Part shown: piece after piece, positions 55,743-62,220 of the stretch | Layout: each line of letters opens with the position of its first letter | How positions within the stretch are numbered: the first letter of the stretch is position 1 | Origin: Pseudomonas sp. FP453 | Lineage (GTDB): Bacteria > Pseudomonadota > Gammaproteobacteria > Pseudomonadales > Pseudomonadaceae | Direction of reading: 5' to 3' | Assembly: GCF_030687495.1 (NCBI RefSeq) | Contig: NZ_CP117435.1 | Span: 2,112,501-2,176,500, forward strand | DNA: 64,000 nucleotides | Notes under the pieces: model-generated | Told to the model about the DNA's origin: nothing | Seen by the model: only the letters and a program-made list of their open reading frames with translations | The model's database searches: none | Translations under genes and position numbers: made by a program

Positions 55743-55756
55743 TCTGTATCCAGTGG

Positions 55757-55790
55757 GAAAAATCGCAGCTCCAGGGCTGCGATTTTTTTT
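55757..55790 (+). terminator. fecA intrinsic terminator
   Basis: AAAAATCGCAG pairs with CTGCGATTTTT around a short loop, ending in eight T residues, about 15 nt after the fecA stop. Confidence 0.92.
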
Positions 55791-55833
55791 GGCGTTTTCC
55801 TACGGTTTCACTCGACTGCCATGAGGTTTGACA

Positions 55834-55862
55834 GGAACCGTTTCCGACAAGTGCGCCACACA
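55834..55862 (+). promoter_or_regulatory. hrp box (HrpL-type promoter) 1
   Basis: GGAACC-N16-CCACACA is a perfect match to the HrpL consensus GGAACC-N15/16-CCACNNA. It is 77 nt upstream of the 308-residue protein gene and downstream of a strong terminator, so it starts a new transcription unit. Confidence 0.85.
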
Positions 55863-55939
55863 GTGAGTTACCTGATTGGCCTTGACGTGACGTCGGGCTG
55901 GCAGGTTCAGGACTCAATCTTCTTGCACTGGAGCCATCT

Positions 55940-56866
55940 ATGTCGGTATCGACCCTCGAGTCATCCGTACCTGCATCATCCACCTTTGATACGCCATCGC
56001 CTGCGCCGCAAGCCAAGGCCAGTCGCCCGGCGCCTTCCGTTGACGGCCAAAACGCGACGAACGTGAGTTTCCGCTCGCAGGAGAAACAGACCGGACCGGT
56101 GTTTGGCGATCATCAACCGCCGACCGATCGCGCGGGCCAGCGCCATGACCCTTTGGCAACGACGCAGGCGATGCGGCATCCAGGGTTCATGGAGCGCTTC
56201 AAAGACTGGAAGAGCCATTGGTTTGGCGGGCACTGTCCGCCCATGCACAGGCCTTGCAACGGTGCCCCGCCAAGGCCGCACCCTGGTAGCGGTGCCCCTT
56301 CCAGGCCGCACCCAAAACCGGATTACTCGATGCAGAACCATGAACAGTTGACGCAAGCGCTGCTGGATAACTTCAAGGCGTTTACCGGGTCCCATCACGC
56401 GCGTTTCATGACCACCCGTGACATCGGGGAAATGGCCAGTAGACCCCTTGGCAACGACCCGGTGATGAACAACAACATTCGCCTGGCCCGGGAAATTCTG
56501 AACCGCCCCGACCTGATGCAGGCCCTGGACCGGAACAACGGCACGGGGGCGACGGACAACCGGTTCAGCAAGCAAGACTTGCGTAACGCCCTCAATGACA
56601 CGAACTTTTTCCGGTACAAGGATGACAAGGAGATCGCCGGAGAAATGCTCAGCCATTTCGATGAACTGGCACGGCGTTGGGGCGGCAAAATCAGTATCCG
56701 GGACCTGCACAGACTCGCTGCCCAACCCCTGACGGGCGACTCTCCCAGGGATCACCTCATCCAGCTGGCCCAGGTACTGCTCAGGCGTGGCAACTTGCTG
56801 ATGGCGATGGATCGCAATGGCGATGGATACCTCAGTCGAAGGGAACTCCAGCGGTTGTCGTCCTGA
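55940..56866 (+). CDS. Candidate HrpL-regulated secreted protein with EF-hand and HrpK/NolX-like repeats
   Basis: This is a 308-residue protein with no signal peptide. Residues 1-130 are disordered and rich in Ser, Pro and Ala (11 Ser in the first 50), including a tandem GAPxRPHP repeat (109-126). About 135-216 and 229-306 are two copies of a helical repeat. The pattern is L..F....., DIGEMA/DLHRLA, PL..D, LAREILNRPDLMQALDR and a calcium-loop-like end. The last repeat ends in a canonical EF-hand loop, D291 to E302 (DRNGDGYLSRRE). The pattern recalls the repeat of type III translocator-associated HrpF/NolX/HrpK proteins, but this is from memory and not a search. GGAG 6 nt before ATG sets the start. 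With the hrp box, a type III-secreted or translocon role is the best guess. Acidic E7 departs from the usual P. syringae N-terminal export pattern. Confidence 0.75.
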   Translation: MSVSTLESSVPASSTFDTPSPAPQAKASRPAPSVDGQNATNVSFRSQEKQTGPVFGDHQPPTDRAGQRHDPLATTQAMRHPGFMERFKDWKSHWFGGHCPPMHRPCNGAPPRPHPGSGAPSRPHPKPDYSMQNHEQLTQALLDNFKAFTGSHHARFMTTRDIGEMASRPLGNDPVMNNNIRLAREILNRPDLMQALDRNNGTGATDNRFSKQDLRNALNDTNFFRYKDDKEIAGEMLSHFDELARRWGGKISIRDLHRLAAQPLTGDSPRDHLIQLAQVLLRRGNLLMAMDRNGDGYLSRRELQRLSS

Positions 56867-56883
56867 CGCAAAGGCCGCAGTGT

Positions 56884-56918
56884 CATGAGGCACCGTGAGC
56901 GTTTTGCAGTGCCTCATG
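56884..56918 (+). terminator. Hairpin between first and second hrp-box genes
   Basis: CATGAGGCAC (56884-56893) pairs perfectly with GTGCCTCATG (56909-56918) around a 15-nt loop, 17 nt after the stop and just before hrp box 2. There is no U-tract. It may separate the two transcription units. Confidence 0.45.
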
Positions 56919-56937
56919 CCGGGCGATGAATGTGTCA

Positions 56938-56965
56938 GGAACCATTTCCACAGCGACGCCACTCA
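56938..56965 (+). promoter_or_regulatory. hrp box (HrpL-type promoter) 2
   Basis: GGAACC-N15-CCACTCA matches the HrpL consensus exactly. It lies 66 nt before the 109-residue gene. Confidence 0.85.
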
Positions 56966-57031
56966 GGTAATACAACCTCGGCGGCTCTGGTGGGACGGGT
57001 CGCTTTTCAGGCATCGAGTCAGGGGCCAGCT

Positions 57032-57361
57032 ATGACAACAACGTCGTTTCAATCTCGCCAGGATGGTTTTTCAGAAACCTTTCGCTGTGGGCATGACGCG
57101 GGGGCGGCTGCCACTGCTGAAACAGCCGCAGCGCTCCCGGCCAGCCTGCCGGCGAGCAGTTGCTGCGCCCAGACCCGGCGAATGAAAGCCTTTGCCGGCC
57201 AACGGCAATTCCAGGCGCCGGTCGCCGATGATTTTGCCAGGGGCATGCTGGCCCCAGGGCTGGCTGACGGCACGGTGGCCTCGCCCTTGAAACACCTTGC
57301 CAGTGCCTTGGCGACGTTGATCATGGGGCTGGCGGCCTGGCGCCGGCACAAGCCTGGCTGA
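57032..57361 (+). CDS. Small hrp-box-driven hypothetical protein
   Basis: This is a 109-residue protein of unknown family. It begins MTTTSFQSRQDGF, has an Ala-rich middle with an SSCC cysteine pair (44-45) and ends in a hydrophobic stretch (about 88-103, ASALATLIMGLAAW) followed by basic RRHK. That stretch could be a membrane segment or amphipathic helix. AGGGG lies 6 nt before the ATG. It has its own hrp box, so regulation with its two neighbours is likely. It might be a small secreted protein or an accessory; I cannot assign a function. An in-frame extension to 56930 would run through the hrp box and is rejected. Confidence 0.65.
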   Translation: MTTTSFQSRQDGFSETFRCGHDAGAAATAETAAALPASLPASSCCAQTRRMKAFAGQRQFQAPVADDFARGMLAPGLADGTVASPLKHLASALATLIMGLAAWRRHKPG

Positions 57362-57414
57362 GCACAGGTCTGGCCGCCTTTTTACATACTGTCATTGGTA
57401 TTCTGCGCCAGTCT

Positions 57415-57442
57415 GGAACTGTCGCACTCCACTCACCACAGA
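57415..57442 (+). promoter_or_regulatory. hrp box (HrpL-type promoter) 3
   Basis: GGAACT-N15-CCACAGA differs from the HrpL consensus at one base (T for C at position 6). It lies 56 nt before the 316-residue gene. Confidence 0.75.
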
Positions 57443-57498
57443 GGTTTGCTTGTGTTCATGGAACCAAGCACGGATCTGAGAAAAGTTGGAGAAGTCGC

Positions 57499-58449
57499 AT
57501 GACAATCGATGCTGCACTACCTCACGCGCGGCAAGCGGCCACGGGCGCATCGGCGCCGGCAGAACAGGGCACACGATCTGCGGCGTGTTCACCGGCCACC
57601 CACCGCGATGCCTGGAACGACCCCCCCCATGCTGCCCGGCCTCGTGACAGCTCATCGGGTGAGTTACCTCGGCGGCCAGCGCTGTTGCGCGGCGGCGTGC
57701 CCGGCCTGCATCACCGTGCCTTGCAGAACCCACTGGTGCCGCGTGCGAGCCTTTTGCCGCCGGGCGCCGACTCAAAGGACAGCCAGTTGGCCGAAACACT
57801 GAGGGACAGCTTTGGTTTGCTGCACCCTTTCTTGAGGGACGGACGACTGACGTTGTCATCCCTGCGGCAGGTGGCCGAAGCCACGATGGGCGAGAGCGAC
57901 AAGCTGGACCACGCCATCCTGGCGGCTCGCGAGATCATCCAGCGTCCGCCTCTGCGGGACGCAATCCTGAGCAGTGACGGTGATATCACCCGCGACAGCC
58001 TGGCGGTCGCCGTTAGTGTCTTGCAGGGCAACAGCTCCCCAGGCGCCTTCAGCCAGGACCCGTTCCATGGCCAGGACAACGCACAGGTAGTCAAAGCCTT
58101 GCAGGCGTTATTCGAGCAGTTGCGCGATCAGACAAAGGACAGAACGTTCTTTTTTGACAAGCACCAGTACGTGGAAATTGCCGCACTCAGGGCCCTGATG
58201 GGCGATCCCGACGCCGTCGGCCCATACGGCCAGCCGGTGCTGGACCCGGCCACCGGTTTGCCCGGCAAGCAGTACAGCGAACTGAGTGTGTACACGGCCA
58301 AGAACATCCTTGAGCGCCCGGGTTTATTGCGTTCGCTGGAGCGCGCCAGCGGCACGCGGATATTCGGCCCTGCCCACCAGGAAGGCTGGATCAGCAATAA
58401 AGGCCTGGAGCGCTGGCTTGAGCAGGACAAGGCCCACAAAGCCCTGTGA
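57499..58449 (+). CDS. Candidate HrpL-regulated secreted protein, paralogue of the gene at 55940
   Basis: This is a 316-residue protein without signal peptide. Residues 1-90 are low-complexity (Ala, Pro, Arg, Ser). About 95-171 and 194-308 are two copies of the same helical repeat as in the 308-residue neighbour: LRDSFGLLHPF..DGRLTLSSLRQVA, AREIIQRPPLRDAI..SDGDITRDSL, then LQALFEQL, AKNILERPGLLRSLERA and EGWISNKGLERWL. The second repeat has a 20-30 residue insertion (236-260). The calcium-loop residues are less complete than in the neighbour. GGAG 7 nt before the ATG sets the start. The last codons form one arm of a bidirectional terminator. Probable role: type III-secreted effector, harpin-like or translocator-associated protein (inference). 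Confidence 0.75.
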   Translation: MTIDAALPHARQAATGASAPAEQGTRSAACSPATHRDAWNDPPHAARPRDSSSGELPRRPALLRGGVPGLHHRALQNPLVPRASLLPPGADSKDSQLAETLRDSFGLLHPFLRDGRLTLSSLRQVAEATMGESDKLDHAILAAREIIQRPPLRDAILSSDGDITRDSLAVAVSVLQGNSSPGAFSQDPFHGQDNAQVVKALQALFEQLRDQTKDRTFFFDKHQYVEIAALRALMGDPDAVGPYGQPVLDPATGLPGKQYSELSVYTAKNILERPGLLRSLERASGTRIFGPAHQEGWISNKGLERWLEQDKAHKAL

Positions 58450-58466
58450 CACCAGGGCTTTGTGGG
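58433..58466. terminator. Bidirectional terminator
   Basis: CCCACAAAGCCCTG and CAGGGCTTTGTGGG form a perfect 14-bp stem with a 6-nt loop that contains the stop codon of the upstream gene. TTTT follows on the + strand. It also lies 6 nt past the stop of the convergent MFS gene. Confidence 0.85.
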
Positions 58467-58471
58467 TGGTT

Positions 58472-59623
58472 TTACACCTTGAGAATCTTGCCGCTGATGG
58501 CCACGCCCGCGAGCAGCAGGGCAATCAGTACAAAGGCGGTGCTCAGGCTGCTGCCATGAGCAATAAAGCCGATAACCGCCGGCCCGGCGAGAATACCCGC
58601 GTAGCCCAGGGTGGTGATGGCCGGTACCGCGATATGTTCGGGCATCACCGTTTGCTTGCCGACGGCGCTGTACAGTACCGGCACAATGTTCGAGCAACCG
58701 GCGCCCACCAGCGCATAACCGAGCAGCGCGGTTTGCCACGCCGGGAGCAGGGTGGCCAGTAACATGCCCGCCGTGGCCAGGGCGCCGCCGATCACGATCA
58801 CGCGGGTGGCGCCCAGGCGGCGCACAATGGCGTCACCGGTCAGGCGCCCGGCGGTCATGGTCAGGGCAAAGGCGGCGTAGCCAAGGCCGGCGTAGGCTTC
58901 GTCGAGGCCGCGCTCGGCGCTGAGGAACACGGCGCTCCAGTCGAGCACCGCACCCTCGGCAAGAAACACGATAAAACACAGGCAGCCGATAAACAGCACC
59001 ACGCCATGGGGCACGGCAAACGCCGGTCCCGAACTTTCACTGCCATAAGGCAACAGGTGCGGCCCGGCCTTGAGCAACGCCACGGCCATGATGACGATCA
59101 CCACCAGGGTCGCCTGCAACGGCGTCATGCCCAGCCCCAGCAACCCGGCGACACCGGCCGCACCGACAATGCCCCCCAGGCTGAACAGGCCATGAAAGCC
59201 CGACATCATGGTTTTGCCGCTGGCCCGTTCGACGATCACGGCTTGCAGGTTGACCGTTGAGTCCACCGTGCCCAGGCCTGCGCCAAACAGGAACAGACCA
59301 GCCATCAGCCATGGAATCGTACTCACGGTGGCCAGCATCGGCAGGGCCAGGCAGATCAGGATCGTGCCGGCGCTCAACACGCGTCGGCAGCCGTAGCGTG
59401 ACGCCAGTGCGCCGGCCACCGGCATGGCGATGATCGAACCCACGCCCAGGCACAGCAGCAACAGGCCCAGCGTGCCTTCGTTCAACTGCGCACGTGCCTT
59501 GGCGTAGGGCACCAGCGGCGCCCAGGCCGCGATGCCGAAGCCGGCGATAAAAAATGCGATGCGAGTGGACATTTGCTCCAGCCGCCCGGGAATCACGGGC
59601 GCAGGGGTGGGGATGGCGGTCAT
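58472..59623 (-). CDS. MFS transporter
   Basis: This 383-residue major facilitator protein has about 12 hydrophobic segments. It opens RIAFFIAGFGIAAWAPLVP and carries the loop 2-3 motif GALASRYGCRRVL and FGAGLGTVDSTVNLQAV, as in YbjJ-like members of unknown substrate. AAGGA about 6 nt before ATG 59623 sets the start. Convergent with the hrp-box gene at 57499. Confidence 0.88.
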   Translation of the reverse strand: MTAIPTPAPVIPGRLEQMSTRIAFFIAGFGIAAWAPLVPYAKARAQLNEGTLGLLLLCLGVGSIIAMPVAGALASRYGCRRVLSAGTILICLALPMLATVSTIPWLMAGLFLFGAGLGTVDSTVNLQAVIVERASGKTMMSGFHGLFSLGGIVGAAGVAGLLGLGMTPLQATLVVIVIMAVALLKAGPHLLPYGSESSGPAFAVPHGVVLFIGCLCFIVFLAEGAVLDWSAVFLSAERGLDEAYAGLGYAAFALTMTAGRLTGDAIVRRLGATRVIVIGGALATAGMLLATLLPAWQTALLGYALVGAGCSNIVPVLYSAVGKQTVMPEHIAVPAITTLGYAGILAGPAVIGFIAHGSSLSTAFVLIALLLAGVAISGKILKV

Positions 59624-59802
59624 GGAAAATCCTTGGTTTTGCGTTCAACGAACGATGTCCGGCGCGACATCCTTGCACATCAGGCCTTGCTGAGCGAGCC
59701 GGGTTCCCGCTGAGGCGGCGGCTGTGAAGTTTATTTTTACAAACTGGGAACGCTTTAAGTGTTACTCGCCACGTAAGGGATGCCGGCTCTGCCGGAGGCG
59801 AT
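59624..59802. other. Intergenic region, no gene seen
   Basis: This is the left part of a 349-nt gap between the divergent MFS and DapF-like genes. It should hold the MFS promoter. No open frame or clear motif is supported. Confidence 0.5.
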
Positions 59803-59873
59803 CTGGAAGGTGCGTAATCCCTGCAGGAACTGGCGAACCCCAGGCTTCTTGCAGTGGGTTACGCACCTTCCAG
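59803..59873. repeat. Long imperfect inverted repeat upstream of DapF-like gene
   Basis: CTGGAAGGTGCGTAA (59803-59817) pairs perfectly over 15 bp with TTACGCACCTTCCAG (59859-59873). Further imperfect pairing inside includes CTGCA/TGCAG and CTGG/CCAG. A 71-nt hairpin of this kind could be a small RNA, a leader structure or a mobile palindromic repeat. It does not match the REP families seen elsewhere in the window. Confidence 0.6.
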
Positions 59874-59972
59874 GCCGCTTCCCACAGACAGGGCATTCTG
59901 TAATACGCTGCTGCCCCAACCCATAGGCAAGCGAGCGGATGAACTGATGAAAAACTCCCGGCAGGCGCTGCC

Positions 59973-60947
59973 ATGACCCGATTCTACGATGCACGGGGCA
60001 ATATCTACGGGGTGGTCAGCCCGGCTTTTTTACGCGACCAAGGCATCGCCCTCGCCGGCACTGCCGCCCAGGCTGTGCGTGAGCGCCAGGTTTGGGCGCC
60101 GGCGGCGATTGCCGCCGAATGCGGTTGGGGCTCGACGCCGCGCCCGCCTGCGGCCAAGGCCCACCGTTGCGATGGCTTGCTGATTGGGCTATTCCAGGCC
60201 GAGCCACCGTTTGACCTGTTGATCGTCAACACGGACGGCACCCTGGCCGAGCGCAGCGGCAATGGCCTGACGATCTTTGCCCAGGCCCTCACGGACCAGG
60301 GCTTGATGACGGCGGCCAGTGAGTTGCGCGTGCATCACGACCAACCCGGCGGTGCCTCGCCGGTGACCACCTGGGTGGAACCTGCGGTGTACGAGCAGGT
60401 GGCGGGATTCTGGCTTGCCTTGGGCCAGCCTGCGTTTGGGCCACTGGCCGTTGGCGCATCGGACGAGGGCAGCGCCGGACTCAGCCATGTCAGCGCACTG
60501 GCGGCGATCAACCCGCACTGGGCGCAGAGTCAATTTGTGCGGGTGGGCAACCCCCATTGCGTAACGTTGGTGGAGCACGCGTCGGCCTTGCCGGACAACG
60601 CGCAGATGCAGCAACCCGCGCTGTTCGAACCCTTGCAGGCGATTGCCTTTGCGCCGCCGGTTGGCCGTGGCCAGCCCTGTGCCGCCGGGGTCAATCTGCA
60701 ATGGGCCGCGCGGGAAACCGACAACCGCGTGATCGCCCGCGTCTTTGAGCGCGGCGAAGGGCCCACGGCGTCGTCCGGCACCAGTGCCAGCGCCGTGGCC
60801 TGTGCGGCGTGGCGCGCGGGTTGGGTGGTGGCGGGCGAGGTTGCAGTGGTGATGCCGGGCGGCACCGCACCGGTGCGCTTGCAGGCCACGGCTGACACGT
60901 TGCTCAGTGTCAGCCTGTTCGGCACAGCGCGTCGGCAAACTAGCTGA
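59973..60947 (+). CDS. Diaminopimelate epimerase-like protein with Ser at both catalytic Cys positions
   Basis: This 324-residue protein follows the DapF fold. The first active-site loop reads NTDGTLAERSGNGL, where DapF has E-x-CGNG; S95 replaces Cys. GNPHCV (192-197) matches the conserved GNPH. The second loop, GEGPTASSGTSASA, has S268 where DapF has Cys in ACGTG. The two-base cysteine racemase chemistry is therefore unlikely. It may be a distinct isomerase or non-catalytic binding protein. ATG 59973 overlaps a 9-codon upstream open frame. The last 8 nt overlap the convergent codA. Confidence 0.8.
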   Translation: MTRFYDARGNIYGVVSPAFLRDQGIALAGTAAQAVRERQVWAPAAIAAECGWGSTPRPPAAKAHRCDGLLIGLFQAEPPFDLLIVNTDGTLAERSGNGLTIFAQALTDQGLMTAASELRVHHDQPGGASPVTTWVEPAVYEQVAGFWLALGQPAFGPLAVGASDEGSAGLSHVSALAAINPHWAQSQFVRVGNPHCVTLVEHASALPDNAQMQQPALFEPLQAIAFAPPVGRGQPCAAGVNLQWAARETDNRVIARVFERGEGPTASSGTSASAVACAAWRAGWVVAGEVAVVMPGGTAPVRLQATADTLLSVSLFGTARRQTS

Positions 60948-62181
60948 TCACAAACTCCACCTGCGCAGGCTGACGCTTCATCAGCACCTTGCCGTTGCGG
61001 ATCGAGTACAGCGGCAGGCCCTGGCTGCGAATCACTTCATAGTCGCTGTCTGCCGAGAGGATCAACAGGTTGGCCGGCCGCCCCGGCTCCAGGCCGTAGC
61101 GCTCGCCCAGGGCCATGGCCTTGGCGCTGTTATCGGTGACCAGGTCGAGGGCGCTTTGCAGGGTTCGATAGCCGAGCATATGGCAGATATGCAAACCCGC
61201 CTCCAACACGCGCAGGATGTTGCCGTTACCCAGTGGGTACCACGGATCGACGATGGAGTCCTGGCCAAAGCACACGTTCATGCCCGCTTCGAGCAGCTCG
61301 TTGACGCGGGTCACGCCGCGGCGTTTCGGGAAGCTGTCAAAGCGCCCTTGCAGGTGGATGCTCTCGGTCGGGCAGGAGACGAAGCTGATGCCGGAATGCC
61401 CCAGCAAGCGAAACAGCTTGGCGCAGTAGGCATTGTCGTAGGAACCCATGGCCGTGGTGTGACTGGCGGTGACGCGCGCGCCCATGCCACGGCTGCGGGC
61501 TTCTTCGGCGAGCACTTCGAGAAAGCGCGAGTGCGGGTCGTCGGTTTCGTCGCAATGCACATCCACCAGGCAACCGGTGCGCTCGGCCAGGTCCATCAGG
61601 AACTTCACCGAGCTCACGCCCTGGTCGCGGGTGTATTCAAAGTGCGGGATGCCGCCGACCACATCGGCGCCCAGGCGGATGGCTTCTTCCATCAGCTCAC
61701 GGCCGTTGCGGTAGGACTCGATGCCTTCCTGGGGAAAGGCGACGATTTGCAGGTCGATCAGGTGCGTGCTTTCCTCGCGCACTTCCAGCATGGCCTTCAG
61801 CGCCGTGAGGTTGGGGTCGGTGACGTCGACGTGGGTGCGCACATGCTGGATGCCGTGGGCGGCGAGGGCCTGGATGGTTTGCTTGGCGCGGGCCTTGGTG
61901 TCGGCAAAGGTGATGGTGGCTTTGCGCTCGCCCCAGCACTCGATGCCCTCGAACAAGGTGCCGCTCATGTTCCAGCGTGGCTCGCCGGCGGTGAGCGTGG
62001 CGTCGAGGTGGATATGGGGCTCGACGAAGGGCGGGATCACCAGGTTGCCGGCGGCGTCGAGGTCGTCAGCTTGAAGCTCCGGCACGGTTGTTTGTGGGGT
62101 GATGCTGGCAATCCTGCCGTGTTCCAGGTGCAGATCATGCAGGCCTTCACGGTTGCGCAGGCGGGCATTGATGATGTGCAT
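60940..62181 (-). CDS. codA: Cytosine deaminase
   Basis: This 413-residue metal-dependent amidohydrolase converts cytosine to uracil. The metal ligands are visible: HIHLD near the N-terminus, VDVHCDETDDPHS, ASHTTAMGSYDN and FGQDSIVDPWYPLGNGN, all in the order of E. coli CodA. ATG 62181 has AGGAA about 9 nt upstream. It lies 39 nt after codB on the same strand, so the pair is a salvage operon codBA. Confidence 0.95.
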   Translation of the reverse strand: MHIINARLRNREGLHDLHLEHGRIASITPQTTVPELQADDLDAAGNLVIPPFVEPHIHLDATLTAGEPRWNMSGTLFEGIECWGERKATITFADTKARAKQTIQALAAHGIQHVRTHVDVTDPNLTALKAMLEVREESTHLIDLQIVAFPQEGIESYRNGRELMEEAIRLGADVVGGIPHFEYTRDQGVSSVKFLMDLAERTGCLVDVHCDETDDPHSRFLEVLAEEARSRGMGARVTASHTTAMGSYDNAYCAKLFRLLGHSGISFVSCPTESIHLQGRFDSFPKRRGVTRVNELLEAGMNVCFGQDSIVDPWYPLGNGNILRVLEAGLHICHMLGYRTLQSALDLVTDNSAKAMALGERYGLEPGRPANLLILSADSDYEVIRSQGLPLYSIRNGKVLMKRQPAQVEFVIS

Positions 62182-62220
62182 GGGCAAGTTCCTCTTGGGC
62201 AAAAAGCAATCAGGTGAGCA

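Noticed and set aside
56930..57031. N-terminal extension of the 109-residue gene
   Set aside because: It would be translated across hrp box 2, and the ATG at 57032 has its own ribosome site.
55790..58472. Type III secretion apparatus genes (hrc/hrp) near the hrp boxes
   Set aside because: None of the flanking genes has ATPase, secretin, needle or export-apparatus features; only candidate substrates are present.
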